Part shown: positions 33,992 to 45,400 of the stretch, piece after piece | Position numbering within the stretch: the stretch's first letter is position 1 | How the letters are laid out: each line of letters opens with the position of its first letter | NCBI RefSeq assembly: GCF_009296025.1 | Contig: NZ_CP045178.1 | Coordinates: 62,001-126,000 of the forward strand | Direction of reading: 5' to 3' | DNA: 64,000 nt | From: Streptomyces tsukubensis | GTDB lineage: Bacteria; Actinomycetota; Actinomycetes; Streptomycetales; Streptomycetaceae | Made by a program: the position numbers and the translations under genes | Notes under the pieces: model-generated | Databases searched by the model: none | Seen by the model: only the letters and a program-made list of their open reading frames with translations | What the model was told of the DNA's origin: nothing

Positions 33992-34939
33992 ATGACCGCT
34001 TCAGACAGTGTGGCGACGACCAGCACGGTCGCCGGTACCCCCACCCCCGTCGTATCCGTGAAACCGGTAGCGCTGGAAGTACCGGGCCGCGGCGCCGACC
34101 TGCATGTGCGGGTGTCCGCTCCGGCAACCGGGGATCAGCTGCCGGTCATCGTCTTCTCCCACGGTTTCGGCTCGTCACTGGAGGGATACGGCCCTCTGAC
34201 CGACTTCTGGGCCGCCCACGGCTTCGTGGTGATTCAGCCGACGCACCTCGACTCAAGGACAGTGGACCTGCCCCAGGACGATCCGCGTACGCCTCGGCTC
34301 TGGCGCTTCCGCGTCGAGGACATGAAGCACATACTCGACCAGCTCGACCGGCTGGCGGCCGCCGTCCCCGGCCTCGACGGCCGCCTCGACCGTAGCCGTA
34401 TCGCCGCCGCCGGGCACTCCTTCGGCGGCCAGACCGCGGGGAACCTGCTCGGCCTGCGCGTTCTCGATCCGGTGACCGGTGAGGAAGAGGACCTGTCCGA
34501 TCAGCGGATCAGAGCGGGCGTGCTGCTCGCCACGGCCGGGAAGGGCGGCGCCGACCTGACAGCGTTCGCGGCCGAGCACTTCCCCTTCATGAACCCCGGT
34601 TTCGCGAACATGACCACGCCCGCGCTCGTGGTCACCGGAGACGATGACGACTCCCCCCTCTCCGTCAGGGGGCCGGAGTGGCTTACCGACCCGTACTTCC
34701 TGAGCCCTGGAGACAAGAGTCTGCTCACCCTGTTCGGGGCGCAGCACTCGCTCGGCGGCATCGCCGGCTACGAGGCCAAGGAGACGACGGACGAGCATCC
34801 GGGACGTGTCGCCCTGATCCAGCAGCTCACGTGGGCCTACCTTCGCCACGCACTCGGCATCGAGGATCTCAGCTGGACAGCGGCGCGAAAGGCTCTGTCG
34901 GAGGATCCCGCTGCGCTGGGTCGCCTCGAAACCAAGTGA
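33992..34939 (+). CDS. Alpha/beta hydrolase, chlorophyllase-like
   Basis: A 315-residue alpha/beta hydrolase. The oxyanion region is VIVFSHGFGSSLEGY, the nucleophile elbow is AAAGHSFGGQTAGNLL (GHSFG), followed by TTPALVVTGDDDDSPL (acid region) and FGAQHSLGGIAGYE with the catalytic His. This matches the chlorophyllase/PAF-acetylhydrolase-like esterase group. No signal peptide is seen, so it is probably cytoplasmic. The ATG has AAGGAAGG at good spacing. It stands alone, behind a double palindrome, which suggests induction by a small molecule. The substrate is unknown; an ester or lactone is likely. Confidence 0.85.
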   Translation: MTASDSVATTSTVAGTPTPVVSVKPVALEVPGRGADLHVRVSAPATGDQLPVIVFSHGFGSSLEGYGPLTDFWAAHGFVVIQPTHLDSRTVDLPQDDPRTPRLWRFRVEDMKHILDQLDRLAAAVPGLDGRLDRSRIAAAGHSFGGQTAGNLLGLRVLDPVTGEEEDLSDQRIRAGVLLATAGKGGADLTAFAAEHFPFMNPGFANMTTPALVVTGDDDDSPLSVRGPEWLTDPYFLSPGDKSLLTLFGAQHSLGGIAGYEAKETTDEHPGRVALIQQLTWAYLRHALGIEDLSWTAARKALSEDPAALGRLETK

Positions 34940-34986
34940 CTCCCCGGGATACCGACCGCCCCTCTCCGGCGACACGCCCCCGCGCG

Positions 34987-35031
34987 GCGACATCCCCTGG
35001 CGACATCTCCTGACGACATCCCCTGGCGACA
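34987..35031. repeat. 13-bp tandem repeat
   Basis: Three full copies and one partial copy of GCGACATCCCCTG with single-base differences, between the hydrolase gene and the PTM promoter. No further role is apparent. Confidence 0.8.
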
Positions 35032-35175
35032 GGCGGAGGACCGAGGCCCTGAACGGCTTTCGTCCAATTCATGCGAAGAAAAACCGATCTTCGGGAGTAC
35101 GCCAGGGATGCGCGAGGATCATCGGACGTTACCAATTCACCTCCGCGCGCCGGTCGCTTCCCATTGCTTGCCGTA

Positions 35176-35248
35176 GTTGATCCACATCATGCTGTTACCA
35201 CTGCTCCCTGGCCCGGCGTGGACCAGGGAGCGCTCCCATGTGATCAAC
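35176..35248. repeat. Nested inverted repeats in the ftdA leader
   Basis: An outer pair GTTGATCCACAT / ATGTGATCAAC (one bulged base) encloses an inner pair TCCCTGG / CCAGGGA. Together they could fold the region before ftdA into one long hairpin, or mark a compound operator. The CebR-like box lies in the right half. Confidence 0.65.
35225..35238. promoter_or_regulatory. CebR-like box upstream of the PTM operon
   Basis: AGGGAGCGCTCCCA matches the 14-bp CebR palindrome TGGGAGCGCTCCCA at 13 positions; only the first base differs. It lies 32 bases before the ftdA start codon. The same motif is perfect before the GH6 gene 10 kb away. CebR control of the PTM operon is inferred from this match. Confidence 0.7.
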
Positions 35249-35270
35249 CGTCCCGCCGGAGAGGAGTGCC

Positions 35271-36212
35271 ATGTCCCGATCCACGTCGGCCGGCCCGCGC
35301 GGCCCCGTCCAGGCCGGCGCCCCCTGGTCACCGGCGCACGAGGTGCTGTCCCGTGTCGCCTATCCGGTCATGCTGCTCGGCATCGTCGCGACCTTCGTCC
35401 TGACCACCCGGCACGGCTGGGACACCGGCCAGATCACCTTCATCTTTCAACTCGCTCTGACCGCCTACCTCGTGGCGCTCGAATACCTCATCCCGCACGA
35501 TCGCTCCTGGCAGCCGAGCCGCCGCGAGTGGGGCCTGTACGGCGTGTACTACGTGCTCACCGTGATCGGCGGGGCGCTCGGACAGGCACTGGTCCTGCGC
35601 CTGGTCGGCGTGATCGCCCCGCCGCACCCGGCGCTGCCGCTCTGGGGCGAACTCCCCCTGGCGCTACTGCTTGGTTCTCTCGCCGGCTACATCGTGCACC
35701 GCCTGGGGCACACCCTGCCCTGGCTGTGGCGGCTGCACGGCGTGCACCACGTCCCCGACAAGGTCAATGTCGGCAACAACGGCGTCAATCATGTCGCCGA
35801 TGTCTTCATTTCCCAGGGGTTCACCCAACTCGCCCTGGCGCTCATCGGGTTCTCCGAGCGTGCCGTCTTCGGCGTGGGTCTGTTCGTGGTCGTCCAGGGC
35901 TACTTCGTACACGCCAACATCCGGGTGCGGCTCGGTGTGCTGAACCATGTCTTCGCCAGTCCTGAGCTGCACCGGCTGCATCACAGCACCGACCTGTCGG
36001 AAGCCGGCCACTTCGGAACGGACCTCTCCATCTGGGACCGGGCGTTCTCCAGCTTCACCTGGCACCCAGGGCGCGAACCCGTCGCGGTCGGACTGTCGGA
36101 TCCCGGCACTTTCCCCGGTACGGGCGCCATCGTCGCCACCCTCATCCACCCGTTGCGTCGCACAGGCCGAGGAGGCGAACGCGCTGGCGAAAACCGCGAA
36201 CCGGCCGGGTAG
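35271..36212 (+). CDS. ftdA: Sterol desaturase-family hydroxylase of the PTM cluster (FtdA-like)
   Basis: A 313-residue integral membrane protein of the fatty acid hydroxylase/sterol desaturase superfamily. Four or more hydrophobic segments surround the di-iron histidine clusters IVHRLGH, WRLHGVHH and ELHRLHH. In PTM clusters this enzyme hydroxylates the ornithine-derived part of the molecule (C-3 hydroxylation in the HSAF pathway). Start: ATG with GGAGAGGAG upstream. It is the first gene of the PTM operon, 251 bases before ftdB, and preceded by the CebR-like box. Symbol follows the frontalamide cluster order. Confidence 0.9.
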   Translation: MSRSTSAGPRGPVQAGAPWSPAHEVLSRVAYPVMLLGIVATFVLTTRHGWDTGQITFIFQLALTAYLVALEYLIPHDRSWQPSRREWGLYGVYYVLTVIGGALGQALVLRLVGVIAPPHPALPLWGELPLALLLGSLAGYIVHRLGHTLPWLWRLHGVHHVPDKVNVGNNGVNHVADVFISQGFTQLALALIGFSERAVFGVGLFVVVQGYFVHANIRVRLGVLNHVFASPELHRLHHSTDLSEAGHFGTDLSIWDRAFSSFTWHPGREPVAVGLSDPGTFPGTGAIVATLIHPLRRTGRGGERAGENREPAG

Positions 36213-36463
36213 CGGTCGCCCGCGCCCCTCCCCCGGTCGCCCTCTCCCCCGGCCCCCGGCTGTCGGTTCTCGCCGCGGCGCGCCCCACCGCCGCCCGCGC
36301 CCCCCTTTTACCTCCGTGCCGGCGTTCTTCCGTCCCCCGCACGCCGTCCCCCGCACGCGTGCCTCGTCCCCGTGGCACGTCCCCGTGGTGCGCCACCTGT
36401 CCTGTACGTCCCCGTACATCTTCATGCGACTTTCTTGCAGTTACGCGACTCAAGGAGCCGACC

Positions 36464-39400
36464 ATGGCTGAACCGCTCCGTACCACGCCTCCAGAGAAGA
36501 TCGCGATCATCGGTATCGGCTGCCGCTTTCCCGGCGGCGCCAATGACCATCGGTCCTTCTGGCGGAACCTTCTCGACGGCAAGGACTGCATCACCCCCAC
36601 CCCGCGCGACCGCTACGACGTCTCGACCCTGGCCAGTAAGGACAAGGCCAAACCGGGGCGGCTGGTGGGCGGCAGGGGCGGATACATCGACGGGTTCGAC
36701 GAGTTCGATCCTGGCTTCTTCGGTATCAGTCCCCGCGAGGCCCACTCGATGGATCCGCAGCAGCGCAAACTTCTTGAGGTCGCGTGGGAGGCGCTGGAGG
36801 ACGGGGGGCAGAGGCCGGCCGACCTGGCGGGCAGTGATGTGGGCGTGTATGTCGGCGCTTTCACCCTCGATTACAAGATTCTTCAGTTCGCCGATCTTCG
36901 TTTCGACACCTTGGGTCCGCATACCGCCACCGGCACGATGATGACGATGATGTCGAACCGGCTCTCGCACTGCTTCGACTTCCGGGGCCCGAGCATCTCT
37001 CTCGACACGGCGTGCTCGTCCTCGCTCGTCGCCGTCCATCTGGCCTGTGAGAGCCTGCGCCGGGGTGAGAGCTCCCTGGCACTGGCCGGCGGGACTCTGC
37101 TGAACCTCGCTCCGCAGTACACCATCGCCGAGACCAAGGGCGGTTTCCTCTCCGTCGACGGCCGGTCGCGGACCTTCGACGCGTCCGCCAACGGCTATGT
37201 ACGTGCCGAGGGGGTCGGGATCGTCGCCCTCAAGCTCTTGGAGGACGCCGTACGTGACGGTGACCCGGTGCACGCCGTCATCACCGCGAGCGGCGTCAAC
37301 CAGGACGGCCGCACCAACGGCATCACCGTGCCACGCGCCGAAGCGCAGGTCACCCTCATCGAGGAGGTCTGCGCGCTGGCCGGCATCACGCCGGGCGCCC
37401 TCCAGTACGTGGAGGCGCACGGCACCTCCACCCCGGTGGGCGACCCCATCGAGGCGGGCGCCCTCGCCGTGGCCCTGGCCGTCGGCCGCAAGCCCGGCGC
37501 CACGTGCTGCGTCGGTTCGGTCAAGACCAACATCGGGCACACCGAGTCGGCCGCCGGAATCGCCGGACTCATCAAGACGGCGCTCAGCGTCAAGCACCGG
37601 CTGATCCCGCCGCACATCAATCTGGACCAGGTGAACCCGGGTATCGATATGGAGGCCTCGCCCTTCACCATCCCCACCGAGGTCACCACCTGGCCCGACC
37701 ACGAAGGGCCGGCCCGCGCGGGCGTCAACTCGTTCGGTTTCGGCGGCACCAACGCCCATGTCCTGCTGGAGGAACCCCCGATCGTGCCGGACACGGGGCG
37801 ACGCGCGGTCGCCGAGCCGGAGGATCCGGTACGCCCCGCCCCCACCGTCCTCCCGCTCAGTGCCCAGGACGCCGCGGTACTTCCCGCACTCGCGGAGGCC
37901 GTGCACGCCGAGCTCACCGCCGCGGCGGACCCCCGCACCGGATCGTCCGTCTCCCTCACCGACCTCGGGCACACCTTCGCCCACCGGCGCCAGCACCACG
38001 ATGCCCGGCTGGCCGTGGTGTACGGCTCCCGCGACGAACTCACCGAGGCGCTGTCGGCGTACGCGCGCGGTGAGGACCACCCACGGGTCCTCAGGGGCAG
38101 CCGCAGGCCCGGCCGGGAGGCGGGGCCCGTCTGGGTCTTCACCGGAATGGGTCCGCAGTGGTGGGGCATGGGACGTGAACTCTTCGCCACGCGGCCCGTC
38201 TACCGTGCGGCGGTCGAACGGTGCGACAGGGAGATCCACGCGCAGACCGGCTGGTCGCTGGTGGAGGAGATGACCGCGGATCCCGACGACTCCAGGATGG
38301 CGGAGACCTGGCTCGCCCAGCCGGCCAACTTCGCCGTGCAGATCGGCCTGGCCGCCCTGTGGCGCTCCCACGGTGTCACGCCCGCGGCGATCGTCGGGCA
38401 CAGCACCGGTGAGATCGCCGCGTTCCACGAGGCCGGTGTCTACAGCCTGCGGGACGCGGTACGGATCGTGGTGCACCGCAGCCGTCTCCAGCACCGTCTG
38501 GCGGGCTCGGGCACCATGCTCGCCGTCGGCCTGACGGAGGACGAGGCGGTGCGCCGCGCCGAACCGTTCGGGGATCTGGTGTCGGTCGCCGCAGTCAACA
38601 GTCCGGGCGCGCTGACGCTGGCGGGGGACGAGGCAGCGCTGGCGGCGTACGCGGAGGCGCTGCGCGCCGACGGCGTCTTCGCCAAGTTCCTCGACGTCCA
38701 GGTGCCCTATCACAGCGCCGGGATGGAGGCGATCAAGGACCAACTGCTCGACGGCCTGCGGGACATCGAGCCACGTCCGGCCGGTGTGCCGCTCCACCTC
38801 ACAGGCAGGGAGGGTCTGGCCCGGGGCACAGAACTCGACGCCGACTACTGGTGGAGCAACGTACGGGACACCGTCCGTTTCCGAGCGGCGGTCGAGCGGG
38901 TGGCGCGGGACGGACACCGCGTCTTCCTGGAGATCGGACCCCACCCCGTGCTCGGTCACTCGATCAGGGAGTGCCTCGACGCCCTCCCCGACGGCGCGCG
39001 GGGGACGGGCGAGGAGGTGGTGACCCTGCCGTCGATCCGCCGGGGGGAGGACGAGACCCTGCGTTTCACCACCTCGCTCGCGGCACTGCACACCCATGGT
39101 CTCGCCGTCGACTGGGACGTGCTCCAGCCGCAGGGCAGGCCCGTGCCTCTGCCTCGGTACCCGTGGAAGCGCGACAGGTACTGGACCGAGCCCCGGCCGG
39201 TCGCCCGGGTCCGGCTCGGTGAGTACGACCATCCCCTCCTCGGCAGGCGGCTGGCGGTCGCAGAACCCACCTGGGAGGCGGAGCTTGACGCGGAGACCGC
39301 CCCCTACCTCGCCGACCACCGCATTCAGGGCCGCACTCTGTTCCCCGCGGCGGGATACATCGAGATGGCCGCCCAAGCGGTGCGGGCGCTGACCGGTGCC

Positions 39401-42400
39401 ACCGAGATCGCGCTCGGCGATGTCGAGCTGCGGAAGGCGCTGTTCCTCTCCGACGACGCGCCGCGCACCGTGCAGCTGTCGTTGTCGACACGGACCTCCG
39501 CCTTCACCATCGCCACCGGAGGAGGCCCGGACGGCGCCGAGACGGTGGTGCACGCCCGTGGAGTGGTCCACGGTGGGTCGCTCGCCCCGGTCGCGCCCGG
39601 ACCGAGCCTCGATGCGCTGCGGGCCCGCGGGGAGCAGCACATGGACGCTGTCGGCTGCTATGCGGCGCTCGGCGCGCTCGGTTACCACTACGGTCCTGCC
39701 TTCCAGGGCATCGCGGAGGTCTGGCGGTCGCGGGGCGAGGCACTGGCACGGATCGTGCCGCCCGAGTGTGTCGGGGACGAGACCTCGGGCCACCATCTGC
39801 ACCCGGTGCTGCTCGACGCCTGCTTCCAGGCCCTGTTGACCGCGGGGCTCCCGCTCGGCGCTCCCACGGGCCGGACGGACGCCGGCGGCATCCTGCTGCC
39901 CCTGGCGATCGACGAGGTCCGTACCGCCCCGGTCGGGAACCGGACGCTCTGGGTGCACGCCAAGGTGACGGGCGGCCGGGACGGCGAACTGGTCGGCGAC
40001 CTGACCCTCCATGACGAGCACGGCGAGCGGCTCGGCCATGTCCGCGGTTTCCGGGCCGCCGACGTCGAGCAGGCGTCGGCGGCGGTCAGCACCGCCACCA
40101 TCGACAGTTGGCTCGCCGAACCTGTCTGGTCCGAGGCTCCGCTGTCCGAGGCCTCGGCGGGAACCCCGGCCACGTACAGCGAGGAGATCTCCGCCGCGGG
40201 CCCCTTGCTGCTGTTCGCGGACCGGCCGGGCGGGGTGGCCGACGCGCTGGCCGAGCTGGTGGAGGGGTACGGCGGCCACTGCCATCTGGTCAGGCCCGGT
40301 GGCTCGTACTCCTTCGGCGGGCACACGCGGGTCTCCACGGTGGCGCCGGACAGCGTCGGGGACGTACGACGGCTTCTCGCCGATCTGGCCACGCACGCCC
40401 GAGAGGCGGACGAGAACGGCAGGACCCGCGAGAGTGACGGCGCCGGGGGGCCGCATCCCGTCGGCGCCGTCGTCCATCTGTGGAATCTGGGGCTCCCCCC
40501 GCTGGACGAGACGGCCCGCGAACGGCTCGCCGACCACAGCACCCTGGGCGCCTATTCGCTCATCGCGCTGGCCCAGGCCCTCCGCGACGACCCCGGTCAG
40601 TCGGTCGCACCGGCCGCCCTCCACGTGGTCACCCGGGGCGCGCAGGCGGTGCTGGCCGGGGAACCGGTGGAGCCGCTGGGCGCGCCGGCCTGGGGCGTGG
40701 GACGGGTACTGCGCCATCAGGAACTCACCGCGCACCCAGGCAGGTTGATCGATCTCGCCCCCTGCGGAACGGACCCATCGGAATCGGTCCTTCGTACGGA
40801 GGCCCAGCATCTGCTGCGGGAGATCCTCACCCCTGACGTCCCCGACCGGATCCAGGACGAGGTCGCGCTGCGCGAGGACCGCCGCCTGGTCAGCCGTCTG
40901 GCGCGTCCCGAGGGGCTGACCCGATCGTTGCCGCCGCGGCTGCGCCCGGACGGCGCGTATCTGGTCACCGGCGCCTTCGGGGCCCTGGGCCGGCTCCTGT
41001 GCCGCTTCCTCGTCCAGCGCGGCGCGCGCCATCTGATCCTGGTCGGGCGTACCCCACTCCCGGACCGTGCCGCCTGGCGCGGCCTGGACCCGGGTTCCCC
41101 GGCCGGCGCGGGAGCGCGCTTCATCAGGGAGCTGGAGTCGCTCGGCGCCCACGCGGTCCACGCTCCGCTGGACATCACCGATGAACAGGCCCTGTCGCAG
41201 TGGCTCGCCGCCTATCGCGCCCAGGACGCCCCGCCAGTGCGTGGGGTCTTCCACCTCGCCGGCCATGTCCAGGACACCTTGCTCCAGGAGATGGACCGGG
41301 CCGCCTTCGACTCGGTCCTGGCCCCCAAGGCGGCGGGCGCCTGGCTGCTGCACCGGCTGCTGCGGGACGACCCGCTCGACCACTTCGTCATGTTCGCCTC
41401 GGTCGCCTCGCTGCTCACCACCTCGGGACAGACCAACTACGCGGCGGGCAACGCCTTCCTCGACGCGCTGGCCCACCACAGGGCGGCGCGGGGGCTGCCC
41501 GCCCTCAGCCTGGACTGGGGTCCCTGGGCGACCGGCATGATCAAGGAGCTGGGTCTGGTCGACCACTACCGCCACAGCCGGGGTATGACTTCGCTCGCCC
41601 CCGAGGCCGGGATGTCCGTGCTGGAGCGGGTCATCGGCCAGGGCCGCCCGCAGTTGCTGATCGCCACGATCGCCGACTGGAAGACGTTCCTCGCCTGGTA
41701 CTCCGCGCCGCCCCCGCTGGTCGCGGGGCTCGCCGCCGAGGCCGCGGAGTCCGCCGCCTCCGCGGGCGCGGAGGCCGAGGGGCAGGACGGGTTCCTCGCC
41801 CTGTTCCGGGCGGCGGACGCCGAGGAGCGCGTGGCGCTTGTCACCGACCGCTTCACGGCTCTGGCCTGCGCCGTCCTGCGGGTGGGCGCGGACAGGCTCA
41901 CCCCGGAGAGCGCGCTGGGCGCGCTCGGTCTGGATTCACTGCTCGCGATGGAACTGCGCGCCCGTGTCCACGCGGAGACCGGGGTGGCGCTGCCCGTGGT
42001 GGCCCTGCTGAGCGGGGACAGCGTCCAGGATCTGGTCGCCCAGCTGCACGAGGCGGCCGCCACCAGGGCGGCGGGGCCGGGGGACGCGGAGCTGACCCCC
42101 TTCGAGCTGTACAAGGACGCCGCACGCCACCCTCTGACGCAGAACCAGAAGGCACTGTGGTTCCTCAAACAGCTCAACCCGGAGGGCTTCGCGTACAACA
42201 TCGGCGGGGCGGTGGAGGTACGCACCGAGCTGGACCCGCGTCTGATGGCCGACGCTCTGCGGGTACTGGTGGCCAGGCACCCCATGCTCCGCGCCAACTA
42301 CGTCATGGAGGACGGCAGGCCCCTCCAGGTCGTCTCCGACACCGTGGAGCCCGATATGGCGGTCTTCGACGTCGAGGGCCGCGACTGGGGGGAGATCCAT

Positions 42401-45400
42401 GAGCTGATCGTCACCGAGTACCGCAGGCCCTACGACCTGGAGAGCGATCCGCTGATGCGGTTCCGGCTGTTCAAGCGCGGCCAGGACCGGTGGGTGATCA
42501 TGAAAGCCGTCCACCACATCATCTCGGACGCGATCTCCACCTTCACCTTCATCGAGGAGCTTCTCTCGGTGTACGAGGGCATGCGCTCGGGCCGGCGGGT
42601 GGAGCTGGAGCCGGTACCCGCCGGCTACCTCGACTTCCTCAACCGGCAGAACCGCTTTCTGGCCTCCCCCGACGCGGGACGGATGCTGGAGTACTGGCGT
42701 ACCGCCCTGCCCGCCGAGATCCCCCCGCTGGAACTGCCCACGGACGCTCCCCGTCCCGCCGTGCAGACCCACAACGGCGCTTCGGAGTTCTTCGTCCTGA
42801 GCCCTGAGCTGAGCGCGCGGGTGCACGCGTTGGCCCGCGCCCATGACGTGACCGTGTTCATGGTGCTGCTGAGCACCTACTACATCCTGCTGCACCGCTA
42901 TTCGGGCCAGGACGACCTGATCGTCGGCAGTCCGGTGACCGGCCGTACCGACGAGGAGCTGTCCTCGGTGTACGGCTACTTCGTCAACCCCCTTCCGCTC
43001 CACGCCGACCTGTCCGGCGATCCTTCCGTGGCGGAGCTGCTCTCCCAGGTACGGAGGACCGTGCTCGGCGGTCTGGACAACCAGGAGTACCCCTTCGTGC
43101 TGCTGGTCGAGAAGCTCGGCCTCCAGCACGACCCGAGCCGGTCGGCGGTCTTCCAGGCGATGTTCATCCTGCTGGCGCACAAGGTGTCGTCCGAGCGCTA
43201 CGGATACCACCTGGACTACATCGAACTGCCCGAGGAGGAAGGGCAGTTCGACCTGACGTTGTCGGCGTACGAGGACGAGGCCGAGCGGCGGTTCCACTGT
43301 GTACTGAAGTACAACACCGACCTGTTCCGGCCCGACACCGTGCGCCGGATGGTCGCCCACTACGTGAACCTCCTCGAATCCCTCACCCGCGCGCCCGCGG
43401 GCCACCCGGTTGCCGCGCTCGACATGCTCGGGGAGTCGGAACGGCACATCCTCCTGCACGGGCCGGCCACCGTCGGACGGACCGTGCGGCACGACGTACC
43501 GGTGCACGTACTGTTCGCCGAGGCGGCGGCGCGCACGCCGCAGGCGGTGGCGCTGACCATGCCCACCGGCGCGGACGGGCCTGAAGAAGCCCGCACCATG
43601 ACCTACCAGGAGCTGGAGCGCGCCTCCGCGGCGCTGGCCGGACGGCTGCGCGCCCGGGGTCTCGGCGGCTCCACGGTGATCGCGGTCTGCCTGCCGAAGT
43701 CGCCGGAACTGATCGTGACGCTCCTCGCCGTCCTGCGCGCGGGTGCGGCGTACCTGCCGCTGGATCCGGACCACCCCGCGGAGCGCCTGGCCTTCATGGC
43801 GACCAACGCCTCCGCGGCCCTCGTCGTCACGGATGCCCCGGGCAGGGAGCGGCTGGCCGGTCTGCGCACCCCCTTCCTCACCGATCCGCTCACGGACGAC
43901 GAGGCGGCTCCGCTCCCGACGGACGACGCGGAGTCGTTCGATCCCGACGCGCCGGCGTACATCGTGCACACCTCGGGCTCGACGGGCCGCCCCAAGGCGG
44001 TGCGGGTCAGCCACCGGGCGCTGGCCGCGGTCCACGCCGCGTGGCGGGAGGAGTACGGACTGGCGGCGGATCCGGGGACACATCTCCAACTGGCCGGTGT
44101 CTCCTTCGACGTGTTCACCGGCGATCTGGTGCGCGCCCTGTGCTCCGGCGGCAGGCTGGTCCTCGTCGGACGTGATCTGCTCTTCGACACGGAGCGGCTC
44201 TACACCACGATGAACCGACAGGGCGTCGACTGCGCGGAGTTCGTGCCCGCCGTCGTCCGGGCCCTGATGGCGCACTGCGAGGAGGGCGGCCACCGGCTGG
44301 ACTTCATGCGGCTGCTGATCGTCGGTTCGGACAGCTGGAAGGTGTCGGAGTACGAGCGGCTGCGGGCTCTGTGCGCCCCGGCCACCCGGGTCATCAACTC
44401 CTACGGCCTGACCGAGGCCGCCATCGACAGCGCCTGCTTCGACGGTCCGGGCGACGGCCTCGACCCGCACGGAACCGTGCCCATCGGCACGCCCCTGCCG
44501 AACTGCGCGCTCCATGTGCTCGATCGACGGATGGAGCCGGTGCCTCCCGGGGTCGTCGGCGAGCTGTGGGCCGGTGGCGCGGGTCTGGCCATCGACTACG
44601 CGGGCGATCCCGAGCAGACGGCGGACCGCTTCGTCACCGCGGCTCTGGACCGGGGTCCTGACGCGACCCCGGTGCGGCTGTACCGCACCGGGGACCTCGC
44701 CCGGCGGGACGCGTGGGGCGAAATCCAGCTACTGGGCAGGGCGGACGCCCAGGTGAAGTTGCGCGGCCACCGGATCGAACCAGGTGAGATCGAGTCGCTG
44801 CTGCTCTCCGGCACAGGGCTCAGCGAGGCCTTCGTCACGGTCCGCGCCGACGCCCGCGGGGACGCGGCCCTGTGCGCGTACTGCGTACCGGCCTCCGGGG
44901 CCTCGGTGGACCCGAGGGCGCTGCACCGCCATCTGGCCGCCCAGTTGCCGACGTATCTCATCCCGGCCCACTTCACCTCCGTGGACGCGCTGCCGCTCAC
45001 CCCGAACGGCAAGGTGGATGTCGCCGCCCTGCCCGAGCCGCGCGCGGGGGCGGGCGAGCAGGCCGAGTACGAGGCACCTGTCACGCTGTACGAAGAGCGG
45101 ATGGCGGCCCACTGGGAGGCGCTGCTCCCCGTGGAACAGGCCGGGCTGCGCAGTGACTTCTTCGGCTGCGGGGGCAGTTCCATCAAGCTCATCGAACTGA
45201 TCCACCGCCTCCAGTCGGAGTTCGGTATCTCCGTCCCCGTGGGTCTGCTGTTCAAGGTGACCACGCTGCACGGAATGGCCAGGACGGTCGAGTCCATCGT
45301 CACGGGCGAGGTGTCGGGCAACCGGCCCTACCTCACCTTCAACGCCGGGCGGGGCCCCGCGCTCTTCTGCTTCCCCCCGGCGGGCGGCCACGGACTCGTC

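Larger units (their letters stand above)
34940..35270. other. Promoter region of the PTM operon
   Basis: About 330 bases without a gene. The first part has a 13-bp tandem repeat (34987-35031); the last 100 bases hold nested inverted repeats and a CebR-like box before ftdA. A locally AT-richer stretch at about 35,130-35,195 may hold the promoter. Confidence 0.6.

Noticed and set aside
36422..41575. A 1717-codon minus-strand open frame opposite the PKS-NRPS gene
   Set aside because: It is the shadow of a GC-rich gene. Its translation lacks any domain and is rich in Gly, Arg and Val, while the plus strand has complete PKS motifs.
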